A stretch of 64,000 nucleotides of DNA from Hofstenia miamia. Lineage: Eukaryota > Xenacoelomorpha > Acoela. This document shows positions 33,193-46,340 of this stretch, one piece after another; position 1 is the first letter of the stretch; every line of letters starts with the position of its first letter. Location: NCBI GenBank assembly GCA_004352715.1, contig SCFE01000079.1:275273-339272 (forward strand), written 5' to 3'. Below the pieces are notes generated by a model. That model had not been told where the DNA came from and did no database searches. It saw nothing but the letters and a program-made list of their open reading frames with translations. A program made the position numbers and the translations under genes.

Positions 33193-33408
33193 AACATCAA
33201 TCTTTCCAATTTCAAAAACATGTATATTCTTGAAGTTTAGATATATTTTAGGACATTGTTATCTATTGAATTTTTCATTTATTACAAACTTAAGGCTTGC
33301 TATCATTTTAGTTTTTGCAGTTACCTTGAAATATAGTAATGAACAAACTAAGAGTTCACTAACCAAAATTGCACTCGTAAAACCTTGAGGACATCATTAA
33401 TATAATTG

Positions 33409-33414
33409 CAATAA
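33409..33414 (+). terminator. Candidate polyadenylation signal of gene A
   Basis: AATAAA about 217 bp after the stop codon; the nearest good match downstream. Confidence 0.4.
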
Positions 33415-34473
33415 ATTATGTGTAATGCTCACGTACTTAGAAAAACATGTTTGTTATTTATTATTAAGAATGCTAAGGCACTTGAGTGTTTTACGAAAGT
33501 GAGCGCAATTGTTCTTCCCGAACGCTTCTCGATCCAGTAATTTACCTAATTAGAGCATTACCTGAATGATGTGATTTTTTTACCATCCGTCATATTTTTT
33601 CCAAGATGTCTCTGAATGCACAAGATAATGCAAAACATCTGGATTTTGTGAGCTACCTTTGTAGACATTTGCGGATTAACCGTAACATAAGCATGAGATA
33701 AAACTACCAATTCTTCAACATTAGAACATATTTCACAATGGAAAGTTAATGAGACAGTAAGCACTTTGATTCTTTAATTAAGCATCGTAACTTCACACAT
33801 GAAATTACAATTTTGTAATATGGATAATTACATTGCAGAAACAACAATTATTTTGCATAGCAGCTTCAATTAAATTATTTGAAAATGATGAACGTTGACC
33901 TACCCAAAAGCGTTTAGGAGAAACATGGACAAAAAATTTGTAATATACATGCATATAAAGGAATTCACATAAATCCAGTATTTAGATAAAATTGTAAATA
34001 TTTGTTGGGTAAAAAGAACAAATGAAGAATACATACAGAGGTATTTGGGTACTAGATTCGAAACTTCTTATCGCAATTGCCATTTCTTTTTAAATAATTG
34101 TAGTTACCATAACTAGAACTAGTGTCACTTAATGTGAAATTCATTCCAATTTGTAATTCAATTAAAATTAAAAATCTATAGACATTTCTACAAAATCCGT
34201 AATTATTGATTTATTGAAGAACATGTATGGTAATTTTAGTAAATATTGGCTAAAAACTAATATATAAAATACTTGTTTCTTTAAAAATATGAAAAATCAA
34301 TGATTTATTTAATTGCTATGAATTTCTATTTGGCATCATTCAGGACAATATCCCACCCAGTGCGATATTTTCTGACATTCACTTTTCAAAAAGCACTTTA
34401 ACTTAATTCTCTTGAACATTTCAGCTCGTTTCAAATAATGTACCGTATTGCCTTTTCATTCTATTAATACTAC
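33415..34473. other. No recognisable feature
   Basis: Intergenic AT-rich sequence. A 68-codon reverse frame (33558-33764) has no supporting features. Confidence 0.5.
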
Positions 34474-34477
34474 TATA

Positions 34478-35393
34478 GTATTTGCCAAAAAAAATCCCAA
34501 TAGAGTACAAAGAGATCCGATTATGGCATTAGGAAATCCATATTGAGATTGAAAGATGCAATTAGGGCTTTTAAAAATCAGACTTGGGCATGAAAAGATC
34601 CGAGTGAGGCAATTAGCCATCCAATTAATACAAACAAATATCCGATAAAATTATTTGAACTGAACTCGACCAAAAATTATACATGTATATACCAAGATGA
34701 GAATTATTGTTCTATCGTTTTTAAACTTATACAAAAGTGAATACATTGTTGTTACAAAAACAGTTCTTTATTTCAAATTTTTTATCACAAGTTTATCGGC
34801 AAAAGTTGGAGCCCTTCATCTGAATTGTCTATATTTTAATTTTGAATGCGATATGTTAAGTGCAACAGTTTAGATATTTGGTAAGCAACATAACTGCAAC
34901 ACTTTCATTATTTTTTTTCTTCAAATCTTACTGTTTTTGTAACAAATACAAATCAAAGACACTTTGTAAATTAAGATTGATAGTGAGTGGGATTTTTTTG
35001 AACCTGAGAATAATAAACCATATATTACTGCTGTACATGTATTCATATACTTTACATATACTTTCATACCGCTTGTTCTCAAATGCACCAGCTTCTGGAA
35101 AACACATTTTTCTTTGTGCATGTTTTATTTGCACAAAATGTGCACACCTTATTTACCGAAGTCATCCTCAAAAATTGCCAATTTGACTATCTGTTCGATG
35201 TATATAGTGTTTTTCATAATGGTACATGTTGGATATTTAATTGCTGAATTGGGATGATTGTTTGCCTTAGTTGGATCTCTTGCCGTATTCGGATCTCCTA
35301 ATCCCTATGAGGATCTTTTTGTGCTTTATTGGGATCTCCTAAACACTGCATGTATCTCTTTGTGCTCTATTGGGAAATTTCTTTGGCAAATAC
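34478..35393. mobile_element. 0.9-kb non-autonomous element with iterated GATC-type subterminal motifs
   Basis: Inverted ends: GTATTTGCCAAAAAAAATCC on the left, and on the right the complement of GTATTTGCCAAAGAAATTTC. TATA flanks both sides (34474-34477 and 35394-35397), consistent with TA or TATA target duplication. CAATAGAG(T/C)ACAAAGAGAT follows on both ends. Inside each end GATCC/GATCT recurs every about 20-35 bp with GGCA- or GGCATTAGG-like neighbours. A hydrophobic forward frame inside (34860-35186) is not convincing as a gene. Confidence 0.82.
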
Positions 35394-35397
35394 TATA

Positions 35398-36640
35398 GTA
35401 GTTCTTGAAAGCGAATCTTCGAAATCTTCTGAATTGCAAATTAAGTTATTTCTATCATGATACTTCAGCAACATTGTCGTCAATCAAATTCCTTCCTCAT
35501 CAAACCCAGCATCAACTTTATCTGAAGGCATTGTAACAATACAGAATTCCCTTTTCTCTAAAACATCAATATCATAAAAGAAAATCTTTTACACCACAAT
35601 CTGCAAAATTAGATAAATATTAAAAATGAAAATAATGTAAAAATTTCATAAATTTTATTGATAAGCTTATCAACAACATGGAAGCAACTCTGATGAAAAA
35701 CTGAAAATACAATGGAAGAATTTGGAAAATCATTTTCAAATTAAAAAGGCGAGCGAATTGCTCTAAATTTAGATAATGGAATACAAAAATGGTGAAGATA
35801 ACAACCTCAAAATTAAAATGTGAATCGATTTTCATACTCTCAATAAATATTATCAAGACTATTATTAATATATTATATTAATGAATAAATACACCAACCA
35901 TATTTCCATAAGCAATTAAACACTGCTGAAAATAGTTGGGAATGTCTGCGTGTTGCTGAAACTGTTTATGGTTGACTGAACAAAATATTAATGTTACCAC
36001 CTCAAAGCGTCAAACCAAATATGAAATGCAGCAAACAAATTTTGCAAATTATTACATTAGCTCGCTTAGTAACTAGGGCATTTTGTTTCTTGTATCCCTA
36101 TTGAATAACATTAAATTTTGCTGTTGTTCTTACAATTTTTTGCTGTATGCCATTCTACTGCAACTAGAGTTCAGGATTTAATTTCTTTGATGATGATTAG
36201 CTATCTAATATTTCCTTTCGTCATAAATGCTATAGAAAGGAAAGATTGGTATGCACGCCACAAGGCTATCATCACAACAGCTTCCAACTACAACTAAAAT
36301 CAATTATTTCACACATTAATACTAAGTCACTTTAATTATGGAAACATACTGCATACTGACAAAAATCAACAACTTTTGAATAAACTCACTGTGCAAATAA
36401 AATGGGCTATAAAAATAACAGCTAATCATTTATATAACAGAAATCAAGAAATTACCAAAAACTTTTCTAAATCTACAATGCATTATTTATAAAACTTATT
36501 AACTACTTTCAATTATACCTCTAAGGAAAAGCCATGAAATAATCAAAGCAAAAAATCTATCTAAGGGCAATTATTAAATTATCAAATAGCAAATATTTTG
36601 ATTTTTTAACGTACAGTCAATATGACTTTGTTGAAATTTA
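35398..36640. other. No recognisable feature
   Basis: AT-rich intergenic sequence; nothing seen. Confidence 0.5.
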
Positions 36641-36649
36641 TATATAGAT

Positions 36650-38290
36650 TACATCTGTTTCATTTTTTCAATAGTAAGCAGCATAGTATATTAATAGAAG
36701 AAAAAAATGTTAATGCAAATGCTGTCAGATATATATATGTGAAATACAAAAAAAAACGAAACATAATTTCTTCAATGAAATTGTAGCAAAAGGAATGCAG
36801 TCTGCTTGAGTCCGTCTTGCTTTTCTACTATCTCCAATGCACGAATTTGGTAAATTCTTTTATGCCATGCAAAATGGATGACAGAATTAATGACAAATTA
36901 CTAATGTGAAATCATCTCATTGTCTCCATGGCAATCTGCTAAAATTAATTTGTGGTAAATGCCATTGTAAATACACAGAGTTCATGCACTTTCATTTACT
37001 ATTCTAGATAAAACACGTTATAACTCAAGAAAGCAAGTAACAATTGTAGAAGTGAGCAAACAAATGAATGCTCGTAATATTTACTAAATTGATAAAATCT
37101 TACTTAAAACGCAGGCGTATAAAATATAAACTTATATGATAAAGACAATTGCGTTTTCCAAAAAATTATACATGTGATGCTATTATACAAAATTTAATTC
37201 ATTTTTCGGGAACAAGCCATTACATGCAAAGGGTTACATTTCGTTTTTCAAATACATTGCTACACTTCATTAAACTTAGATTAATTATAAAAAAACCTTA
37301 CTGTCAAGTTTGAAATCTTCTTAGCATAGTTCTCTTTCTCTCAGCAATCCATAGACATTTATAAGATTTTAATGCACTAGACAAAACATTAATTAAGCTC
37401 TAAATTTTCCCAGTTGTATACATTTCACAAAAAAAGAGAATTTCACATTTAAATACATAAAAACAACTAACCCCATGAAGAAAAAAAACAACCACTGCTA
37501 TTACACTCACCACAAAGACCATTTCTCCCCACTAATAAGCTTTTGTTGAAATTATACGTATATTTCTAAGATTGAAATACATTAAACAGGGGTAGTCATA
37601 AAATGATATTAGAATTGCCAATGTTTTGACATAAAAATAAAAGTAAGGAAAAAATAAATCCACTAAAAAATATGTATTTACACCTTCCAAAAATAAAATT
37701 ACATGCTAAATTTTAAAATAGTATTGGCACTTGAAATAATTTGGAGTCCAATTAACATTTTAAACCATGATCCAGCTTGTTCTGCATAGTGCTTAGGAAG
37801 GAGAAAAGCAATTTCCGTTTTGCAAAATAATTTTACCTACAGGACTATATTTTGTTTGAGTTGGGTACACGTTGCAATTTGTAAATCAATCAACTGGCAA
37901 GTCATAAATCAGAATATACTGTAGACGGGGTTTTTCATAAATCTCTGTAAAAATGAATAATGTTTTTGTTTTTACTTAATATTTGTATGAATTTTCATGT
38001 TTTTCACAACAATCAAATGTTATGATGATGGCTTTTCCCCAAATTTTCATTTTTTCACAATGAATTGTTGACATTCTAACAGATTTTTGCTGTGTTAATG
38101 CATTATAACGTGTTACTAGATATAATGATTAAATTGTATAGCATCTGCAGCACCCCTCATTTTCCATTTTCTATAGCTTTTATCACGTTTCCGCCATTGG
38201 CACACATATGATATTGCCACTAGGCGTCGCAAAGACTCAATTCCCCTGCAAACATCAGTTCCCACAAATAATCACGCTGCTGACGTCATG
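36650..38290 (+). repeat. Diverged long repeat, copy A
   Basis: Multiple blocks recur in 42540-45945. Examples: GATAAAGACAATT with AAAAATTATACATG (37140 / 42718); TCATCTCATTG...GCAATCTGCTAAAATTAAT (36912 / 43682); AGATTTTAATGCA (37362 / 45294); GTTACTAGATATAATGAT (38112 / 44600). It ends near a GACGTCAT box (38283). Non-coding. Confidence 0.6.
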
Positions 38291-38875
38291 TATTTTATTT
38301 TAGTTCTACTGTTGGTAGGTAGTTGTTTGTTACTTACGTTCAGTGACTTTATGTTATAAATATGGCAAACGTGTGTGCAATTGTTAATAAATATTTTAGT
38401 TCTGTGTAGCTTGGTCATAATTCTTCTAACCTAATATCCTAGATGGTTATGAGCAGCTAAACTTGCTACGAAAGTGAGGGGGATTGCGCAGCAGGTCATT
38501 CAGCCACAAGATGTTCTTGGTGGTCTGACCACTGCTCAAGCTCATTCCTGTCCAGGGTTTCAGCTGATCCCATGATGTATATTATATGCATTTGATGAAT
38601 ACTAAATCGTATCGCTTCAGCAGGTATTGCCACCTGGACTCCCATGCCTCCCCTAGCAAGTAGCTGCTTTGGTTAAACAATAAACAATACTTAGTCCAGA
38701 CCATTAGGAATCTATACACTGTTTCATGGATTGTGCTATTGCTTATAACTGCTCTCTAAATCACAGTACATGGAGCTCTTTTGCCTATTTGATAGTAGAT
38801 ACTATGCTCTCATCCTATTATTACTATAATACTATAGTTCTAATAACACTATATATATATATATATATATAATAN
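38291..38875. other. Unassigned sequence ending in (TA)n and N
   Basis: No gene. (TA)n at 38851-38872, N at 38875. Confidence 0.6.
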
Positions 38876-41491
38876 TATTTCATTATTAAGTTTTAGAGAG
38901 ATTTTTCCTTTGAACTTTACCTATTTTCAAAAATGAATTTGTCTTTTTTGCATATAGTTTGGGAGAACATTTAATAGAACACTTGTTAAAGTTCTTTATG
39001 AATTCTAAGAAACTAAGCGTGTCATATTGTGTAATTTTTTAACGTTCAAGAATATGGAATTGAATTGCTTCCTAGAATTTCTTTTACAACTATTAAGTGC
39101 GAATTCATGTTGTTACTTAAGCTACTTAATTATGGATATTTTTAAATTTCTGATGGGGATATACCTAAAATTTAAATAGCTCATAACAAGTGAGTGGATG
39201 AAATCAATGATTGCTTGACGAGGTTGCAATAAGTTTTTTTGAATTAATTATTTCTAAATGTTTAATTGCATCAACAGCAAGAATGATTTATTCAAAGTTG
39301 AACTTTTTTTGCTTAGATTATTATAGTCTAATGTGACATAGACGAGAAAAATGTTAGCATCAAAGAAGTAACTTTTATAATTTAATTTAAAAAGATTTGT
39401 GTCAAAATTGTTTTTAGGTATTTATGTCGTACTAAAATGTTAGTTGTAGTATATAATAGCTATATCAATTATGTTTCAATGTAAAATGGAATTGTTTTGT
39501 AAGTTTTGACTTTATCACTTAAAACAGCTCTATAGTAGTTGTGATTTTTGTATTGCAAAAAAATACATTAACCTTAATCCGAATGGACATACTTTGTAAA
39601 TCTGATTTTTCAAGAAAAAATCTGCAAATCTTGTGCACCAATCAGCCATATAACAGTAACTGCTTTGTTAAAAGATCTTTTTCATGAGAAATTTGTAATT
39701 TTCCAAAGTTCTTAACCCTACAACAGAAATATTCCAAGGGTTCATGCTGCAGTAATTGTTTCATGGGCTTGCACACAAAACACACAGCCTACTCTTCATT
39801 AGTTTCTGCAATACGAGTAGTTTTCAAAGACATCGTTTGTATTACCAAAATGTTTTCCAGGACCAGAACAACAATATTAATAAGGGGTTTACAATTTTAC
39901 AAGTATTGGTTTGCATATCTGAAAGCAAATTTTCTGCAACATAGTGATATTAGAAGTCAGGTTTTATATATAATGAAACAATGTTCTAAAACGTAACTAA
40001 ACTTCAAGCAAACATGTTTTCCAAAATAGAAACAATGATGTTCTACCACTCTGTCACTACCTTTTCGCTTATAAATTTACCAGATAACTCCATAATATTG
40101 TCTCTAGTAGCCAAATAAGTAACTATATCGGCTCCATCTGCTGCTGTCTTTGGAGCATTAGTTCCGGCCATATCAGTTTTACACCAGCCCGGACACATTG
40201 AAACAACAGCAATGTTGTCACCAGCTAGTTCACGTGCGAAGATCTAAAATACAGCCAAGTGTCGCTTCAACATTCCTCTAATATTATGTTTGGAATAGTG
40301 AAAATCAAATGAGATTATGTTAGCACTAATCTAATTGGTTTTTTGAATACATTTGAAAGCGGTAAGTCAAAATTGTATAATTTATTAATGAAAATTACAT
40401 TTTGAAAATTAGTAATTATAATTTTAAATATAAACTGTTCCTAGAAACCTAAAGTATTTGCAAAATTCCATAAATAAATTTACAACAATATGAGAGGTTT
40501 TTTCAAAAAAGAACTTACATTAGAAAGAGCTATCATTCCAAGCTTACTCATACAATAGGCTGAGTTTGAATAACCGGCTTCTTGGTGAGAATTGGTCTTC
40601 GTTTTTTCAATAAATTCATTAATGTACGCTGATAGTTCTTCCAAACTCAAATGGGGTGAAGTTAATTTTTTCTGATGTTCTTCTGACACCTAAGTACACT
40701 ACTTTAAAATCTAAACATTTGAAAACATTTTCTATTATGTAATTATATAAGGCATTGACTTCTGCTTATCCCTGGATTATATTTCTTGACAGACTTTTGC
40801 ATTAACAGCGGTAACCGCTGCACATCTTAACTAGTGACCTCTTACAGTTGCTTTATCTACATATGCCTCCGACCCTAGTGTTTTTCCTTTCTCGACATTC
40901 ATTCTTCTTCTACTAAGCTATTCTTGCAAAGTATCTTACCATTATAATAGGCCACGTTTTAATGTTTAATTGAGCAGCAAGTTACATTATCTTACAGAAT
41001 AATAGAACACTTTGTGTAAATGTTAAGGAATACTCAAGCTAAGTTGAACATTATTGGGAATATCAGAACTAACTATTTCCTCATAGGCAACATTGAATAA
41101 CATTAGAAACAGATTTTACCTTTGAGAGTTTGCCACCCAAACTAGCCACATTAACAATTCGCCCATTTCGTAAAAGTGGAATGAAGGCATTAATCACAGT
41201 AAGAGTTCCAAAGTAATTGATTCTGTTGGTAACCTAGGATGCAATTATAGTAAGTTTTTATGAAAAAAAAACTAAGGCATACTTCTGCCTGTTCTTGAAA
41301 AGGAACAGTAGACGCATTTTTGAAAGCAAAGCCTGCATTGTTTACTAAAACATCTAATTTTCCATGCTCTTTTGAGATAGCTTCTACTGCTGACGTTATA
41401 CTTGAATTATCTTCAAGATCCAACTGCAAATATCTAAAGATACAGTTTCAACCTTACGTTTGAACAATATTTGCCATTTATTGGCAAGCAT

Positions 41492-41495
<4 letters not shown>
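38876..41495 (-). repeat. Perfect inverted copy of 59128-61747
   Basis: Every position x corresponds to 100623 - x on the other copy, with no indel over 2.62 kb and no mismatch in the segments I compared, including introns and the 3' flank. The left limit is exactly the single N at 38875; the right limit is a (TA)n tract. Confidence 0.95.
40043..41433 (-). CDS. Carbonyl reductase copy B', exons 2-5 (mirror of gene B)
   Basis: Reverse-strand exons 41283-41433, 41120-41233, 40519-40689 and 40043-40243. The encoded sequence is identical to gene B at 59190-60580: VLVNNAGF, INYFGT, NVASLGG with the catalytic Ser, AYCMSK-type active site and SMCPGWCKTDMAG. Exon 1 with the TGxxxGxG cofactor motif is not found upstream (41.5 kb onward), which begins with (TA)n and then LINE-like sequence. 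Either a very recent inverted duplicate lacking its first exon, or a duplicated contig placed in reverse by the assembler. Confidence 0.85.

Positions 41496-41529
<34 letters not shown>
41492..41529. repeat. (TA)n microsatellite at the duplication border
   Basis: AT dinucleotides where identity with the mirror copy ends. The equivalent tract at 59060-59129 is longer. Confidence 0.95.
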
Positions 41530-41533
<4 letters not shown>

Positions 41534-41599
41534 GTGCATGTTTATTTTAGACGCACTTTTGTATTATGACCAATATTAATATTATTAAATTTAGTACAA

Positions 41600-42010
41600 A
41601 ATATTGTTTCTTCTTCTTTTATGTATCAGTTGAATTTTAGCTTTTGAAAGTAGCTGCTGAGATATGTTGCTGAGAGCTTTATTTGAAGTAACCATTCATT
41701 AATAGAAATGCCATTGCAAAAACCATATTGAGTGTTAGAGTAAAGATTACATTTATTTAGGTGCAAATTAATTTGGTGGCTAATAAACGCTCAAAAATTG
41801 ATGATGTAACAAAAATTGATCTATAATTAACAGTTTTCAGGATCTCCTTTTTTATAGAGAGGAGTTATACTGGCCATTTTTAATTATTCATGAAAAATAG
41901 ATTTTTTGAAGCAAGCATTTATAATGTAACAAAGAGGCTCTGAAATAAATGCACATGTGTTCTTTTAGAAACCAAGTTGGTATGTACAAAGGTCTACCTG
42001 TTGCATATCT
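41600..42010 (-). pseudogene. LINE reverse-transcriptase remnant
   Basis: Reverse-strand pieces read LCYIINACFKKSIFHE then LKMASITPLYKKGDPENC (about 41840-41940) and NLYSNTQYGFCNGISINEW (about 41700-41755). They correspond to the 'IFKKGD...NYRPIS...QYGFR' start of CR1/Jockey-type RTs. Stops are present and no palm is preserved. Confidence 0.7.
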
Positions 42011-42539
42011 GAAAGAGAAATCAGTTGAGTTTTGTAACTTCAGAAGTCTATATTTATAAGGCAAATTTTTTCCTCACGCTTGTAAAAGACTTGTAAAAGT
42101 CTTCCCATTAAACTTTATCATTTCAATTTTATCACTTTAGGTAGTTTTCTATTTAGAAGTTTTTTTCTTTGTATTCTAATCTTGCAAAATGATTGCATAG
42201 TAGTAAGAGACTGAATGAAGCACCTCCCAATGGGACACCCTGAAGTTCTCGTAATACTCTTGGCTAGTTACCATGTGAAAATGAAGTGATGAAATATTTT
42301 TGACAAAATTGAATTGAGCAAATTAATTTTTAGACAATTCCAAGAACCATTGTGATGATTTTCAATTTCTAGGAAAATATTCGCCATTCTTAAACATTGC
42401 AGGCATTGTTTGCATACACAATTTTAATATACATTAGCTGACTATTTAGGGCTTTCATCAAGTTTGTGATGATACAATGCTGACTAATAATTCTCCTATC
42501 CATAAAAATTCCATATCTATTGCTTAGCTAGCCTATGTA

Positions 42540-45500
42540 CAAATTTAATTCACTATTTTCTATAAATCACATGCAAAAAGCTACATTTTGTTTTTAAATA
42601 TGCCGCTATTTCATTGAAAAAGTTCCATACATTTAATTCGTTTTTCACAAATACAAAATGGCAAAAAATATTCATCATTCTTAAACATTACAGGCATATG
42701 ATATATAGACTTACATGATAAAGACAATTTCCCTTTCTGAAAAATTATACATGCGATGCTATTAGTAAGATATCATTCCTTCATTAATACACAAGTATTA
42801 TATTAGTTTTACACAGCAGGCTACTCTTTGAATTCCTTTTTTGTTTATACAATTTTTCAGGGTGGTACAAATTTGTAGACTCTTACATCTTTTGTTGACT
42901 TTGCACATCTTTTTCAGCTTATTTTTGGTTAATGACTCTTGGATATGTGATTACATTACATGGGTTTTCTGCTTTTGTAAGTTTAATACATGAATACAAT
43001 GACACATTTGTTATTCATAGTTGATGTTGATTTTTTCCATCAACAGATATGATTTCCAATCGTTAAATTTGTAACCTCTGTGATATATTCGCCATTCTAA
43101 ATGTACAAATGCTTGTATATAGTGTATTATCCACACATGAAAAAATACAGGTGCACAGTATTTAAAAGATAGAATATTGAGAAAATTACAAAGTACTATT
43201 TTACAGGTGAATATAGTGAAAACAATTTCTATAAAATTGCTTAACAATGACAAACTCTACTGACTCAGAAAATTTAATACATGTTTGGTAAATATCATCC
43301 AAAAGACACAACAAAGCAAAAATCATTGCTCATAATTTATAGTTTCAGTCAGTTATTAGTTAAAAAATAGAAAATTTAAACACATGTGATTAAAACAAGA
43401 TCAATAAGCATAAATTTGTTTTTAAAATGGAAATGTAAAAAACATGAAATATTATAATATAAATGGGCAATGAAAAGAAAAGTATTGTTATACCTAGTTA
43501 TTTGCATATAGATGCATTTGAAATCACTAGAACAAAATGCATTGCCTTAAATCTTTAAGCTGTTTAGTCACTGATTTCTCCTATTCTTTTATGCAATGGG
43601 GAGGTATCACCTGATGTCAACTGTCATTTTAATTCCTCATGCTAAAACACTGTGATGGGATTACTCAGCAATTAACAAGAAACCATCTCATCAATTCAAT
43701 AGCAGTTCCCTAAAATTAATAAGTGAATGCTGTTGTAAAAACATAGAGTTCATGTGCACTGATATGAAAATCAACTATATGGGTAGAAAACAAGGGCATA
43801 AATCTACATGATAAATATTTTGTATTAATAACAATCATTTACAAAGATTTTTGTGAGATAGAATCACCAAGAAATTTGTAAAACAAGTACAAATAATAAT
43901 GTTTCCCAACAGAGTGGAAATCAACCTGTTTAAATTTTATTAAAATTACAAAATAATAATTTATTTGTCAATATAGCAAAAAAAACACCTATAAAATCAC
44001 CTAACCATGGTATGAGCTATCATGATTTGAAAATGTAAACAATATTCGAATTAGTACAAATGATGAAAGCAAAGATATTAAATTCAAGGATCAATGCATA
44101 CTGATGTTTCTATGTGTAGATGTATTCCAAGATCTAAACTACACCCTAACAATTCAGTTAAGATATTTCCACCTGCATTTTAATTAGATTGTTGATTATG
44201 GTTCCACAATAATACATAAATTCAAATATAGTAAATTAGCATTATTTGGCTTAGACAACTATGATTTAATGCCATGTTACCCAACACAACAAGAAACAAA
44301 AATGCTTAAAGATGGGAAACTTAGTGTCAGTTAGCGATACACTCTATTTGATCTGATATTAGAAATAATTAAACAACATTAGTATATTTGCTATTGAAAG
44401 TATAACAAGATTTGCATTGCTAAATAAATTACTGCACAATCCTCGTAAAAATTGAACAATGTTTTTGTTTCACTCTAGAATTTTGCTGTTTTTTCATTAA
44501 ATATACAACTCCATGGCTAAAAAATTACCATGAACTTTGCATTTTTACAATGAATGGCTGGAATTCTAATAGGTTTTTGTTGTTTTAGCAAATTATTGAC
44601 GTGTTACTAGATATAATGATCAGATGCACACCCGCACTCCCTAGTAATTACTAAATTTGTATCTCTACATAGTGGTTTGAATATATCCTATCTAGCACTG
44701 AAAATGATTTAACCCTCCAAGGCTTTATGTGTTTAATAATAGCATATATTTCATTTTTTCTTAATGAATGATTGACTCAATAGAAAGCCCTGGTATGCCT
44801 TATAAATTTAATTATTATTATGAAATGCATCATTACATTTTACTACTAAGGCCTATAACATGAAAATTACTCAATATCTCTTCTTTGTATGATGGTCTGA
44901 TTATATCTTCAATTTCTATTGAAGTTTTGATAAACCATGCTAGGCTAATATTCACAATATGTGTTATGCATGTACACAAGATGGAATTATAGTAACAACT
45001 AAATGTTATAACAAATATGGCTTAAAGGCATTGAAGTCTCTAACATACATTAGCATTAATTGTAAACATAATTGATTTTTGATTCTCACTCATCTACATG
45101 AAGGTGGTGTTATTATAGAAACTATCAAATGTCACAAATATGGTTTAAAGGCTTTGTACCCTCTAAGAGACATTAGCATTAATTGAAAGCATAAACTATT
45201 TTTGATTAGCATTTCTTCCACATAAAAATGGTGTTTGAATAACTAGTCATTAGTTATTACTATAAAAATATATCTACATGCATATGTTCTAGAAGATTTT
45301 AATGCATTGAACAAACATTAAATGATTTTTTTGGTTGTATAAACTGAACTAAAAAGATACTTTCACGTTTCAAAACATAAAATAACTTACCACAGTAAAC
45401 AAGAAACCAACTTTTGCAATTAAACTCTTTGCAAGGACTGACTAATGCATTAAAAACATATTGTTGTAGTTAAAATGATGGAATTTCAACATTTCTGCAT

Positions 45501-45945
45501 GCTAATGAGCTTTGTTGAACTTTTGTATATATTTCTCAGACACAAAATGTTTGCCTAACACATTAATGCATAGCTTTGAAATAAATTAAGCAGATGGATA
45601 TTGTAATTTGCATTACATCAGTCAATTTCTGATATGGCATTGCTGGTTCAAATCTAGCCTATCCAAAGTATTTCTCATTTTTCATGGTTTTAGCTAAAAA
45701 TATTGATAAATTATGTAAAATATATTCAGGGAGGAAAATAAATCCAACAAAATATGGCAAGTATATGAATCATTGTAAAATGTGTAAACTACATTGACCC
45801 CAAGTAAAAATGAGTCACTATAGCAGATACATGTTTATGAATCATTGTAAAATTGGCCTAATAAACTTTAAAAATGTGTCCGTAATTACACTGCTGCTAG
45901 ATGGCATTGCAAACCCCTCATCAATATCTGTGAATCAGAGATGAC
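42540..45945 (+). repeat. Diverged long repeat, copy B (expanded)
   Basis: Non-coding counterpart of 36650-38290, with the homologous blocks more widely spaced and partly rearranged. It ends in TGACGTCA (45942-45949). No gene supported within; the only sizeable frame is a short reverse one (43011-43253) without features. Confidence 0.55.
44979..45225 (+). repeat. Two diverged tandem copies of a ~123-bp unit
   Basis: 44979-45101 and 45102-45225 share ACAAATATGG(C/T)TTAAAGGC and ACATTAGCATTAATTG in the same order. Confidence 0.8.
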
Positions 45946-45947
45946 GT

Positions 45948-46330
45948 CATTTTGCGACCTCTCCGCTCCTTTTATATATTGCGCACAACCATTCACCAGT
46001 GATTTTGGTTACATCAAAGATATGTTGAAGTTGTTTTTCAAATTCTTCATGGTGTCTTCTTTTGTCTCTATCCCAGTTCTCAATGAGACTATTGATTCTT
46101 GCACGAATGAGACTTGCTGAACAACATGGAAAGTCAAACTTTCTCCAGAGCTTTTGAACATGTTTTATAATGATACTTGTTCTTTCTGATCTTGACTTGA
46201 TGCTCTTACCAAGATATGTAAAATCTCTCAGTATATTTCTATTTTGCGGCCATTTTATGAATGCAGCCAGGTTATCAATGAGTCGAATTTTAGTATTCCG
46301 ATGTAGCCTATTTGTTGGGAGATTTTTCGT
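45948..46330 (-). pseudogene. Fragment of an uncharacterised invertebrate protein family (N-terminal part)
   Basis: A reverse frame open for about 127 codons without a clear start. It reads KIRLIDNLAAFIKWPQNRNI, KLWRKFDFPCCSASLIRARI, then LIENWDRDKRRHHEEFEKQL and QHIFDVTK. The series W/F-x(n)-ARI, L-x-x-W, then F-x-x-x-L-x-x-(I/L)FD(V/I) resembles, from memory, the start of a large unnamed protein family multiplied in many invertebrate genomes. No Met near the beginning and no second exon found, so probably a relic or lone exon. The identification is tentative. Confidence 0.45.
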
Positions 46331-46340
46331 TCAAATATTC

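Noticed and set aside
34860-35186. 108-codon hydrophobic forward frame
   Set aside because: Lies inside a non-autonomous TIR element, overlaps two similar-length reverse frames, and has no recognisable domain.
39756-39996. Forward frames at 39756-39996 and their mirror at 60627-60867
   Set aside because: They occur twice only because the DNA is duplicated; they lie in the 3' flank of the reductase copies and show no domain or composition signal.
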